Shown one piece after another: positions 1 to 10,369 of a stretch of DNA of 64,000 bases. The notes beneath the pieces are model-generated. The model ran no database searches and had not been told where the DNA came from. It worked only from the letters and a program-made list of their open reading frames with translations. Position 1 is the first letter of the stretch; the number at the start of each line of letters is the position of its first letter. This DNA is from Metarhizium brunneum. Taxonomy: Eukaryota > Ascomycota > Sordariomycetes > Hypocreales > Clavicipitaceae. The position numbers were made by a program, and so were the translations under genes. The DNA is taken from positions 2,666,001 to 2,730,000 of the forward strand of contig NC_089425.1 of the NCBI RefSeq assembly GCF_013426205.1, read 5' to 3'.

Positions 1-2088
1 GAGTCGACCTTTGCCGCAGAAGTAAACGCCGTTTACTTCCTACAGGGCCGGAGCGCACGTTGCCTCGCCACCGCGATGTCATTGTCTGTGTAGGTATCCA
101 AGACACGGCTTTTCTTGTGCCGGCCAGATGCATTCGATTCCACTTGCAATGTCCTCTCTGGCGGCGAGCAGCAGTAGCGCCCGGCTTTTCCGGCGTCACA
201 TCCGAAGAGCATCACATCCAGTTCCTCTACCATGGCCCGATGTCTACATTTCTGCTGCCCATACGGAACCACTCCCGATCCGGCTATACGGGCACCCGTT
301 TGACTCGTTTTCTCTTGCGCATGGAACATGCCGGCGCGGACTCTAAGCAACGGGATGCTTTAGTTTGCTAATGACCTGCTACATTTGGGAATTGCCTCCG
401 CGGCACACCTTCGAGGACGATCTGTAGCATGGTATCGGTGAGGGAAGAAACAGCGGCACGTACTCGACAAATGCGTAGAGACGGAAGCAGCTGTACGGGC
501 AGCTCTCTCTGTCAGGCCACGACGAGTTACATCAGCCCTCGCAACAATACCTCAGCCAGAAACACTCATCGCCATTCCAAATGTGGAAGAGAGAACTTGA
601 GCAGGTGAAGGACAGAAATACGTCAAAGACGTGGGATCGGCTCGTGGTTTTCACATCCGTCTCAATCAGCCTCCGACAGCTGCCTGTAATCGGTTTGCTC
701 ATGAAAGTTAGGCTGGAGACCATCAGCCGGAATGTTACAAATTCTGGTCCTACACCGACAACCGGCAAGTTCAAAACCTGAATCCCATCGTGGACCTGGG
801 GTGCTACGGAACAGCCGATTTTGCTTGATTCCATCCAGCACAGAAGGCGTGCCGACCATGCCTGGCATCACCGCATGTCAATCGACGACGAGCAAGCTCG
901 CTTAGGCAAACAGGAGCGTTGCAGGCTGACCACGAAAGACGCATTATATGAAACAAGAAACGCAATTCATAAAGTATAAGTGGCACTCAATTGGCTTCAC
1001 AGCGGCGAGAGTCCATTCTTTGTTGACATCAAATGCTTCTACTAGACACCTCCTCGAGCTGGCTGGAAGACGGCACCCACTTCTTGCTCAGAAGTTCAAC
1101 AAGGGGTTTAGATTCGTTCTTTTCGACAAGATTTCGATTCGGTTGACGATTGCCATAGTATCTCCTTGGAATCATGCCATGAGGCGACCGCATAAAGGAT
1201 ATGGTTTCTCGGATTGGCCGAAAAGTCGGCCACACAGCACTATTTATACTAGTACAAAAAGGACATGCCGATTTCTTATTTTCCCAAGAGTTTGGCTTGA
1301 GTAATAACTTAAAAAAGCACAGACAACTGGACAGGATGAACAGTTGTAGAAGAGAAGCTCATGACTGGCGCAGAAATGTCAAAGCTCTATGCAGGGACAA
1401 TGCTGCGTGGAGTGAGCTAGTAGCAGAGCTAAAGGCCGACGTGGCTTCCTTGCTGGAACATGCGAGCAGAGAGGCTCCTGTCAGATCTCATGAGCTAAGT
1501 AGTCGACAATTCCGATAATGGTGCCATGAGCACGACCGAAAGCGACCTCCCACATCGAGGGTTGGGGTTACAATGCCCACTCATCCATGAAAAGCCGTCT
1601 GGTGGCTCTTTCGACATGGTTAGTGTTAGTGTCCGTCCATGCGCTGCGCCATGGCTGCTCGGTGGTTGAGGAGCATTCCTTCCAGTCCTGCCCAACCTTG
1701 CGGATCAGCAGTCCCATCCATGTGGTTGCGCAGATCGAGTTGGTTGCGGCATGATGCTATCACAACGACCAGTTCTGGCTCGAGCTAGCCTCGCCGTCGT
1801 CGCGTCGCCGGACTTCCCATTGGACAGTGAGTGCATGATTGTGTCGCAGTCGCAATGTCTCGCTTCCTCGTCAAATGACTTTTTCGTCAATTGACTTGAC
1901 CGAGGGAGCCGCCAGCAGATTTTTTTTAGTCTTGACGTCAAGGCGAGGCGACTGGAATGTTGCCGGACAGGTCTACGTCTGTGCTGCCACGCCGCCGGCA
2001 TATAATATAGATGTATGCCACCGACGGCCATTGCTTGCATCCCGGACGCTTTTTGTAAATTTGTAAAGGTCACCACCTGCCGTACAAT
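1..2088. other. Region without a recognisable gene
   Basis: Only short overlapping ORFs on both strands are present, none resembling a known protein and none with a convincing exon chain. The last 100 bases are the probable promoter of the serine-protease-like gene: a TATA-like ATATAATATA lies near 2000, about 90 bases before its ATG. Confidence 0.5.
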
Positions 2089-2985
2089 ATGAGGTGTAGG
2101 CTACTCTTGCTACTGGCGCCGCTCAAAGCCTGGGCTCAACAATGTGTCTGCGGGTATGCAAATCAAGATGCGTGCGCTTCTGCTCCGGCCGAGCGGGCAG
2201 ACTCATATACAGGCGTCGCTTTCAAAGGACAACAAGGTAGCACAGATGAGCGCTCAGAATATGCTGCTGCTGCCCTCCCGAACGGGAAGCAGACCGGACC
2301 GCATGAATATCCATTCATAGCCGCCGTGGTATACAAACCGGCGCACCAGAGAATCCTTTGTGGTGGTGCCATTATCGATGAGCATCACATACTCATTGCC
2401 GCGCATTGCGTGCACGGCCTGAAGGTAGACAGCCTCGGCGTCTACATCGGATCAAACAGATTCAACACCACGGGAGCCAAGTTGGAGACGGTCGCGGCCA
2501 TTCATACGCATCCTCAATGGGACCCGGAACTGCTAGTATACGACGTCGCACTGCTTCAGCTGCGAGATGCCTTGACCTTTGATCGATATACGACAGGGCC
2601 CATTTGTGTTCTTGACCAACGGAAGAGCCTAGACAACCAAAAAGCAGTTGCGGTGGCGTGGGATTCGGCGACAGACGGAGGACCAGCTGTTTCGTCGCTT
2701 TTGCAAGCAACCTTTGAGACCCATGACATGGCATCCTGCGGTGCTCAACCTTCCGGAGGGCCACAATTCTGTGCGTACTCGGCAGAAGCGGCGGGTTGTC
2801 ATCAAGGCTCAGATGACCCTCTGCTGTTGTTGCAGGACCAAAGTTCCCGGAGATACTTTGCAATAGGGATATCGTCGTATGGCCAAAGCTGTAGACAGTA
2901 CCCAGAGGTCGTCACCGATGTCACTCAGCTCAGGCCGTGGATGCAGAGTGTCTTGCAAGCTGCCGGCGGGAAACTTTGCAAGTAA
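2089..2985 (+). CDS. Secreted trypsin-like (S1 family) protein, possibly inactive
   Basis: Single-exon gene for 298 residues. Residues 1-16 form a signal peptide ending in AWA. The chymotrypsin fold starts near residue 63 (LPNG where active enzymes have I-V-x-G) and is followed by the typical GPHEYPF stretch. His106 (AAHC), Asp152 (YDVALL) and Ser241 are in triad positions. However, the serine motif reads C-H-Q-G-S-D-D-P instead of C-x-G-D-S-G-G-P. The oxyanion glycine (193), the activation-bridge aspartate (194) and glycine 196 are therefore replaced, and residue 189 is Ala rather than the Asp of trypsins. The family cleaves proteins after Lys/Arg outside the cell. This member may be a pseudoprotease or have altered activity. 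Six or more cysteines fit a secreted protein. It converges with the 855-residue gene downstream. Confidence 0.85.
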   Translation: MRCRLLLLLAPLKAWAQQCVCGYANQDACASAPAERADSYTGVAFKGQQGSTDERSEYAAAALPNGKQTGPHEYPFIAAVVYKPAHQRILCGGAIIDEHHILIAAHCVHGLKVDSLGVYIGSNRFNTTGAKLETVAAIHTHPQWDPELLVYDVALLQLRDALTFDRYTTGPICVLDQRKSLDNQKAVAVAWDSATDGGPAVSSLLQATFETHDMASCGAQPSGGPQFCAYSAEAAGCHQGSDDPLLLLQDQSSRRYFAIGISSYGQSCRQYPEVVTDVTQLRPWMQSVLQAAGGKLCK

Positions 2986-3367
2986 AAGCAAGTACATAAG
3001 CCACACTGCAGGCAGGCTTGGCTGTCACAGTCAGAATATAGTTCTTCTCAATTCGACAAATCAGACGCGTACATTCTTTGCCATGGTTTCGAAGCGTTCC
3101 ACCACGAGATTTGTTCCTTCATCCATGGTGATCCTCAGTTTCATGTTAAATCGACCACCAACTTGAGAGCCTACATGAGAAACGTCCATCCAAAGTTCAA
3201 CAGGGGCTGGGAAATCCGAGAACGGCAGGGCATTCGCATTCTCTGCCCATTCTGCTGTATCTAGTCTTGGTCTCTGCTCCTTCTGTCTTGCGTCTCTTCT
3301 AGTCTCTAGAACAAGCATTCCGTCACGACACAACTTCCGTTGGTACTCTGGCCCCGCCCCCCCTGCT
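2986..3367. other. Convergent intergenic spacer
   Basis: Lies between the stop codons of two convergent genes. It should hold both 3' UTRs and polyadenylation signals. No gene or strong repeat was seen. Confidence 0.5.
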
Positions 3368-5935
3368 CTAGACGGCTTTATCTTTCAATACAAACATACC
3401 GCCGAACCACCCATAAGCTCGGCTGAGTCTCCTACCATGCCGACGAGCTGTCAGGAACGGAATCTTGCCTCTAGGGTGTGGTTCATGAAACTGTATGCTC
3501 CTTTCAACGTCCAGCTTGGTCGGTTGAAAGTGCCATACAGACCCATACAACTTTCGGGCACCGAATCCAACTGAGCTCATAGCATGTAGGAAATCGTTCC
3601 ACACGACTTCGCCGGGCGTTGTGTTGGCTGTCGGATCGAAGAATACAATGCGAAAAACTTTCAAGGCTCGTGAATCTATCAGGAATGTAGGTTGAGAATC
3701 CGGTCGGGCATCACCCAGGTCCGCCGGAACCTCGGAGTTGTTCTCCGGTACGGACACGGGAGTCCCTCGAGACTTGACCTTGGACTTTGCAGTTCCTCCA
3801 GCAAGCACTTCTTTCCTTGCAGAAGGTGGGTCGGGGCCGATGAAAAGGTTAGAAAAGGGCTTTGTAGGAACCTCAGGTCTATGCTGCGAGACCTCGTTTC
3901 CCCTGTCATTCTTTCCGGCTGCTGGTTCAATCCACTCCGGTGTACGCTGCAGTGTCCATGACTTTGACAAAAGTTGGCCCAGAGCTGTGCCTTTCAAACT
4001 TCCCGCATGAGAGTAAAGTAGCTTGTCCATATTATCCCAGAAGATATCCAGATGAGTCTCGGCCGATCGAAGCTTGTCAACGTTTACCTTGTTTCGTTTC
4101 CTCCCCACAGGATAGTCAAACTTGTTGTCTGATGGATCTCCAAACGGGACTACTTTGAGGATATTCTCATCACGGATAGATAGGATTCTGCCCATGGTAT
4201 TCATCCGTGCTGCAAACTCGCTTTTAATACCCTCCTCTCGGTCTACTAGCGCATTTTCAAACCCATTGGCCCAAGGTTGATAAACCTGAAGCTGTCTCAA
4301 GCATTCGGCAACAACGGAGAGGTCGCCGATTATGAAGGCGACGTATGGAGAGATGAGGTCCCGAGCCTTCTGGTCTGCCTGAATCAGTCTCTCCAGCTCA
4401 TCCACGATAACAGGCAAGCGGCAGAAGAATAATGTGCGGTCATCTTCCCACAGAGTCCGTAGCAACCACAGCACGTGCTCAGTTGTCTTGTCCATCTTCA
4501 CGCTGGCCTTTTGCATTAAGCGGATTTTGGATGAAGTTGGCGACTCGGGTACAGCTCGGACGAAGAAATTTCTCATTGGTGGTGATGCCGGAACGGCGGT
4601 CTTGAGCTGATTGAGAGGCCCTTTGGCAATTTGGTTGAGATAATGGCGGAATTTAAGTAGAGCCTGCAGGTATTCTTCCGGTAGATCTTTCAACGGCGAT
4701 ATTTCAGACGCCCACTTCTTTTGGAGGGCCTTGAGCTCGCGTGCTTGATCGCGAAGCTCCAAGAACATCTCCAATTGGAGGGTCGACTCAACAACCACAC
4801 TGCCAATGATCCTAGCCCACAGCAATTTCTCCCGCGGATACTTCAAGGTGAGATGGCTTTTTCCGTCGACATCCTTCAATATCTCCTGCCGATGTTCCTT
4901 GCCCTCAAGGAGCTCGTCTGCAAAGTAGCTTGGATCTTCACGCAAAGTCCAGATGTGCTCTGCGGCGTGCGAAGCTCGTGCAGCCAACAGCGATTCGATG
5001 TTCTCCAAGTCAAGTTTAGCAGGGACTCGGTACGGTGCTTCCTCCGCCAAAGTGGCTAATGAAGCCAGGCCGCTGGGGTCATTGTTGGCTTTGAGAGGCG
5101 GCTCTGGTTCAATCGGATACACATCACTGGTTAGTTCATCCGCTGGAATCTCGTGAAGAATTTGCTGACAGCAGGAAACAAGGAATTCTAGAAGCCGACT
5201 CTGGGCTTCCAAAATGGCAAGACCTTCTCCCGGCAGAAACTGTTTGCGGGAGGTCATCCAGTCGAACGCCTCGTCGTGCTCATCCCAACCAACTAATCTG
5301 CCATATTCGTTCTCTGCAGTGACGCCGTTCAACGTCATGACATACCCATTGAGAAATATGGGCACAAGAAACATGGACAAGTTTCCAAACTGCATCACGT
5401 CGCCATCAGCGGCCGCAAAAACGCTAGGGTGATTTCTTGCCCTGGCGTTGAGCAGCAATAGCAGCGTCTTTGGCCTGGCCAGATCCTCCTGGTTGATGTA
5501 GGGCCAAATAAAGCATCCGCGGTACTGCGCTGCTACTGCTTCCTGCAGCTGCTTTGAGTACTTGCGAAAAACCGCAAAATCGGGGCGGTGTGTAGCCGGC
5601 ATGTCTGGCCAAGCCTCAAGCAACAGCTTCAGTCGCTGTGTCCTCGTCTTCTTCTCCCATCGCCTCTGAATCTTGGCCTCGTGTCGGTCAACAATCGCCC
5701 TGAGAAGGTTGAAGGAGGCAGATATCTGCTTCTTCCTTTGCTGAGATTCATGACGAACTTCTGACGGCGTCTGGGTCTTGGGAGGCGCAAAACCTCGGGC
5801 AGCGTACATGCCGAATGCGTCACTGTTATTGTTCCAATCGATGTCTTCTAGCTCGGGAATGTCCACATCGTCAAGCTCAGGGTGCGGCTCGAATGGGTTA
5901 AAGCGATACTCTGTTCGACTTGGGAGAGGATTCAT
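3368..5935 (-). CDS. Conserved fungal protein of unknown function (855 aa)
   Basis: Intron-free ORF of 855 residues starting MNPLPSRTEY. The N-terminal 75 residues are acidic and probably disordered. Residues about 80-270 form the best conserved block of a large uncharacterised fungal family: RAIVDRHEAKIQRRW, LLEAWPDMP, HRPDF, FIWPYINQEDL, PKTLLLLLNAR, HPSVFAAADGD and RKQFLPGEGLAILEAQ. The middle is helical and rich in Leu/Glu/Lys. Residues about 680-750 are a Pro/Ser/Lys-rich linker, followed by a C-terminal globular segment. There is no signal peptide or membrane helix, so it is probably cytosolic or nuclear. Members of this family are often multicopy in filamentous fungi. The catalytic or structural role is not known, and I see no enzyme motif. 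Confidence 0.85.
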   Translation of the reverse strand: MNPLPSRTEYRFNPFEPHPELDDVDIPELEDIDWNNNSDAFGMYAARGFAPPKTQTPSEVRHESQQRKKQISASFNLLRAIVDRHEAKIQRRWEKKTRTQRLKLLLEAWPDMPATHRPDFAVFRKYSKQLQEAVAAQYRGCFIWPYINQEDLARPKTLLLLLNARARNHPSVFAAADGDVMQFGNLSMFLVPIFLNGYVMTLNGVTAENEYGRLVGWDEHDEAFDWMTSRKQFLPGEGLAILEAQSRLLEFLVSCCQQILHEIPADELTSDVYPIEPEPPLKANNDPSGLASLATLAEEAPYRVPAKLDLENIESLLAARASHAAEHIWTLREDPSYFADELLEGKEHRQEILKDVDGKSHLTLKYPREKLLWARIIGSVVVESTLQLEMFLELRDQARELKALQKKWASEISPLKDLPEEYLQALLKFRHYLNQIAKGPLNQLKTAVPASPPMRNFFVRAVPESPTSSKIRLMQKASVKMDKTTEHVLWLLRTLWEDDRTLFFCRLPVIVDELERLIQADQKARDLISPYVAFIIGDLSVVAECLRQLQVYQPWANGFENALVDREEGIKSEFAARMNTMGRILSIRDENILKVVPFGDPSDNKFDYPVGRKRNKVNVDKLRSAETHLDIFWDNMDKLLYSHAGSLKGTALGQLLSKSWTLQRTPEWIEPAAGKNDRGNEVSQHRPEVPTKPFSNLFIGPDPPSARKEVLAGGTAKSKVKSRGTPVSVPENNSEVPADLGDARPDSQPTFLIDSRALKVFRIVFFDPTANTTPGEVVWNDFLHAMSSVGFGARKLYGSVWHFQPTKLDVERSIQFHEPHPRGKIPFLTARRHGRRLSRAYGWFGGMFVLKDKAV

Positions 5936-6419
5936 TGCAGAGATTCGATATCTGCAACACGCTGCAGAATGTGAGCGTCCAGGGCGATGGAAATGATGGT
6001 GCGGCTAGAATGGGCCATCAGGCAAGTCTCTGACGGCGTGTTGGTCAATGCGCCAAGACAAGACTCACGTGCACAAGGTGACACAATTTATGAAACCTCT
6101 GTCTGATAGAAATAAGACCCAATTTAGCAGGAAATATATTATAGTATATTTATGTATATTTGTTCATTAGTACAATACCTTGCCACACGCGCTTACTTCT
6201 ATTAGTGCTTCCATATTAAGCAAACTGGCACATTTTTCGTCCACGAGAATAGCTTTAATTTATGCTTTATGCACGCACGGGTCCCACAGCTGCTTTATTA
6301 CCATGCCGAGAGGCGAGAACGAAAAAAAATCAATTCATGGTTAAGAGTCAGAAACTTGAGACGGTAAAACGATTGGGGTATCAATTGGCCGGTACATTGT
6401 ATTCTGGAGTCCCTCGCCC
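5936..6419. other. AT-rich intergenic spacer
   Basis: Contains the promoter and 5' UTR of the 855-residue gene (minus strand) and the 3' flank of the AIG2-like gene. An A/T-rich stretch near 6130-6165 (TATATTATAGTATATTTATG) is the only notable feature. Confidence 0.4.
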
Positions 6420-6905
6420 TTATTCGCCGCCAGTCAGCTCCATCCCTTGAAATAAATCCAGCCAGTCTTCTAAGTTCTCATCGATAAACACCTGCAACTC
6501 CCAAGACTCTTGAGTCAGACTCTCAGCAGGACCATCCCAAAGATATATATCCGCAAGTAATTCCTCCCCGGAAGTTTTCCCATCTTGATCTAAAATATGT
6601 ACCTTTGTAGAAACGGGCTTATAGATCTCGCCCTCAAAGTCATCCAGCTTTCTCCGCTGTGACATGTTCTGAAAGGTAATTAGGTAGCCATCAATGTGCG
6701 AGTCTTTTTGAATGGTGGCGGCTGGGTAATCGCGGCCTTGTAATCTGTATCGAGCGAACCCATAGACCCTAGCAGGGCGGATCAGGCTGTCGACACAATG
6801 AACGTTGGATGAATCCCCCGTGATTGCCCAGGCAAGTAGCTCTTTTGCACAGAGCGTTCCGTAGACAAATAAGGGAGTTGGCTGAGGGGGTATTTCGTCT
6901 GCCAT
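6420..6905 (-). CDS. AIG2-like gamma-glutamylcyclotransferase family protein
   Basis: Single-exon gene for 161 residues. The N-terminus FVYGTLC (residues 13-19) is the substrate-binding YGTL loop of the gamma-glutamylcyclotransferase (GGCT/AIG2) fold. RPARVYGFARYRL and YPAATIQKD follow. LDDFEGEIYKP (residues 87-97) carries the expected general acid/base Glu91. Length and motif order match the fungal AIG2-like family. Relatives convert gamma-glutamyl peptides to 5-oxoproline or cleave gamma-glutamylamines. The exact substrate cannot be read from sequence. No targeting signal is visible, so it is probably cytosolic. It is divergent from the purple acid phosphatase gene, with about 1.2 kb between their start codons. 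Confidence 0.88.
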   Translation of the reverse strand: MADEIPPQPTPLFVYGTLCAKELLAWAITGDSSNVHCVDSLIRPARVYGFARYRLQGRDYPAATIQKDSHIDGYLITFQNMSQRRKLDDFEGEIYKPVSTKVHILDQDGKTSGEELLADIYLWDGPAESLTQESWELQVFIDENLEDWLDLFQGMELTGGE

Positions 6906-8087
6906 CTTGTCGCACTCTTGGAAGATATCCCGCTACTCAAGAACTTTTAAATCGTTAGCTCTTGTGGGATCAACTGGTACGCTTGGGTTTTTGGTTTGGT
7001 TTGGTTGCACCTGCTCAAGCCGGGAGTTACCTTTTCGTTCAGCGTCTGCAGAAATGACCAAATGAAGGCCGAGGTGGTGAGTGGTGAAGGAAAGGAGTAG
7101 CCTCTGGTTGGTACCGGGCACTTGGCTTTATTTATACCTCCGCATTGGGGGAGAGAGAACAAATTCGATCGTCTTACTTCCAATTAGAAAGACACCAGCA
7201 CCACACTGGTTGTTAGGACAAATGTCTGGTGTAATGTGGTTAAAGGATAATGCAAAGTTTAGTTGGACATTATTGATTCACTCAGTTCTCGACCCACAAT
7301 TTATGTTTTAGCGTTCAAACGCTGAGTGTAGTGTGAGGCTAGCAAGGATTCATCCAATGTCAAATTGTAATGAGTTTATTCAATGAAAAGTTGGAATTGT
7401 CATCCGACAGTAAGGAGCGTCGCTGCGCATGCAACGCCGAGTCCCCAACGTCTGTGTACGCTGAATAGCTATAGTCCAGGGGGGCAACTTGCAAACAAGA
7501 ACATCAATTTGCCCTTAGCGGGTAGTGCAACTTCTGAGGCTGCTCTCATTAGACCTGCCCATGAAATAGCGATGCTTGAAGCGCAGCACACCGGCTAAGC
7601 TTTTCCCTTTCACAGCAGACAGTAGGAATGTTTGCACAGGGCCGATTGAATGCGACGAAATTTGGTGTTCAATGCCCAGTGAAGTGAGTCAGTGCTCAGT
7701 GCTGAGTGTTCGTTCAGGTCGACTTGATCATCTCGGCCCGGAACATGTTACGGCCGGACAGGGTCAGACTTGTGTCAGATTAGGTTGACATCAATAGCTG
7801 GTGGTCAATGTCAACATCCCTCACGAGTCACGAGTCACCACATGAAGCACACACCACACACCGAAATTCCCAATGTCACCACATGCAGCTGGTTCAGTCT
7901 TCACCATTGGACGCCCTCCGGCGAACATTTCCTGGCCAATGCGTCGCCGCCCAACACCCAACGGCTTCCATTTGCTGAGTCCATGGGACTTCTACTCCTC
8001 CATGACAGACGGACGCTCCATGTCCAGCTTCCCCGTGTGAGGCGCCAATCTACTTGACCACTCTGAGCTGCGCGCCTGTCTCGCAAC
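6906..8087. promoter_or_regulatory. Divergent intergenic region between AIG2-like and phosphatase genes
   Basis: Two start codons face away from each other, so both promoters lie here. CTTTATTTATACC near 7125 is a TATA-like element. A cluster of AGTGA/AGTCAGTG/CAGTGCTGAGTG short repeats lies at 7676-7712, and CACGAGTCACGAGTCACCAC near 7820 contains a duplicated CACGAGT. No coding exon was found. Confidence 0.4.
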
Positions 8088-9708
8088 ATGGTTTTGCTCC
8101 TCGACGTGGCTGCAGCAATCCTGGTCTTGACGATTCGTGCAGCAGCGGCATCTGATATATATCCACCGAAACCAGTCGACTTGACAACTCCTGTCCAACA
8201 GCGCATTGCCATATATGGTCCAAATCGTATGTAAACGTCGCCTCTCAAAGAATACACAAAGTCTCTTACGATGCTTAGATGTCTCTATTGGCTGGAACAC
8301 GTATCAGCGGCTGAGCAAGCCATGCGTTCAGTATGGCACCGGAAACGATGCTCTAACACAGGAAGCTTGCTCAAACATGTCTGAGACGTACTCAACATCG
8401 CGAACATGGTCCAACACTGTCATTATGGAAGGGCTGAAGCCCGCAACCATGTATTATTACAAGATTGTGTCCACCAACTCCAGCATTGATCACTTTACCA
8501 GTCCACGAGCAGCTGGCGACACGACCCCCTTCGCCATGGACGTTGTAATTGACCTGGGCGTCTACGGAACCGACGGCTTCACAACCGATAAGAGAGATAC
8601 CATTCCAAAGATTGAGCCTGCGCTCAACCATTCCACCATTGGCAGACTTGCTGACACTATTGACGACTATGAGTTCATTATACATCCCGGTGATTTTGCC
8701 TACGCTGACAACTGGTACGAGAGGCACAAAAATCGGCTGCACGGGGAGGCAGCGTACCAATCTATCCTGGAACAATTTTACCAGCAGTTGGCTCCCATTG
8801 CCGGCCGTAAACCATACATGGCCAGTCCTGGCAACCATGAAGCAACCTGCGATATAACCCGTCACGTAAGCGGAGACTGCCCCTTGGGCCAAACCAACTT
8901 CACAGACTTCATGCACCGATTCGGCGCCACCTTGCCCACGGCTTTCCCATCCTCGTCATCTAATGCCACTGCTAGGGCCAGAGCTGTGACAGCGCAGAAG
9001 CTGGCGCGGCCACCATTTTGGTACTCTTTCGAATATGGCATGGCCCATGTTGTCATGATTGATACCGAGACGGACTTTCATGAGGCCCCAGATGGCCCTG
9101 GTGGTTCGACCGGTGACAACGACGGCCCCTTTGGCTCGCCAAACCAGCAACTGGACTTCATCGAAGCCGACCTGGCGTCCGTAGATCGTACAGTTACCCC
9201 TTGGCTCATCGTCGCAGGCCACCGACCCTGGTACACGACAAGCGGAGGAGAAGCATGTCTGCCATGCCAGAAGGCGTTCGAGCCACTGCTGTACAAGTAT
9301 GGTGTAGATCTAGCCATTTTTGGTCACGTACACAACTCACAGCGCATGTTGCCTGTGTACAAGGGCATTGCAGATCCAAATGGCATGAGAAACCCGAAGG
9401 CGCCCATGTATATCATAGCAGGCGGGGCGGGAAACATTGAAGGCTTGCGGCCAATAGGCAAAAATGTCTCATACAATGCATTTGCGTACGCGGATGACTT
9501 TAGTTTCGCCAAGGTGTCGTTCAAGGACAAACAGAATCTACAAGTCGACTTTATCAGGTCAAGGACGGGGGAAGTACTTGACACAAGCGTGTTGTACAAG
9601 GAGCATGCGGAAACGGCCCCCTTTTCAGACGATGAGTCTACTTCACTAGCCGGGAGGAGTATGGCATGGCTGGAGATTGTTGTGATGGTCATACTTGTGA
9701 TTCTATAA
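8088..9708 (+). CDS. Purple acid phosphatase (metallophosphoesterase), secreted, probably GPI-anchored
   Basis: Two exons, 8088-8226 and 8279-9708, with a 52-nt GTATGT...TTAG intron. The protein is about 522 residues. It has an N-terminal signal peptide (hydrophobic VLLLDVAAAILVLTI). A fibronectin-like N domain contains QRIAIYGPNHVSIGWNTYQ, which spans the splice junction. The catalytic domain has the binuclear metal motifs in order: DLGVYG, GDFAYAD, GNHE, GHRPWY and GHVHN. These are the ligands of Fe-Zn/Mn purple acid phosphatases, which release phosphate from organic monoesters outside the cell. The C-terminus is a short hydrophobic tail (WLEIVVMVILVIL) right before the stop, typical of a GPI-attachment signal. 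The start was chosen because it supplies the signal peptide and the upstream half of the conserved N domain. Confidence 0.93.
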
Positions 9709-10369
9709 TAAATAACCGCACAATCAAGAACAAGATAACATGTACTCCCAGAAGAAATTTCCCCGTTGTTACTATACACGATGAGAGATGGAGCTGCTGT
9801 GGGTAAACGGTTGTAAGATAGCGGCACGGTCTCTGATGTCTTGAAATAAAGAGCCGAATAGGTAGTCGCACGTGCAGTTTACCAGACGAGTTTGGCCCAT
9901 CACCTGCCGAGTCCGCCAAGACGAACAATCCTGGCCGCATCGACGCCACTTGATGGAGACTGTCGATGCCAAGACGCTTCCCGCCCCGAGCCGATTCATC
10001 AATGCTACGCTGCTGCTTGGCATGCAGCCATCGCGTAGACGCCATCGGCAGGGATTAAAAGGCGAAACGTGCGCTGCGCATTTCGTCATTGGCGGCCAAA
10101 GTCCATAATTTACGCGCATGTTGAATAGACATGTTGATATACTCATTAAATGGCGTTGAATCAGCGTGGCCGGTAGATTTGATCTCGCCGGAACGGAACA
10201 CGCCGCATTGGACGAGTTTGTGTATAATACATGTCACACTGATGGCAAATTCTGCTAGGAAGTCTGACTACTTTTGGTGAAGGAAGTGAATGTGTACTAT
10301 GGACATGTAGGTAGGTGTGCTGAACGACCGAGCTGGCCACCTAATCGGCCTCAAACAACGCATGTCAAA
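9709..10369. other. Convergent intergenic spacer
   Basis: The 3' flanks of the phosphatase (plus) and the permease (minus). AATAAATAA directly after the phosphatase stop may serve as the poly(A) signal. Nothing else recognised. Confidence 0.4.
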
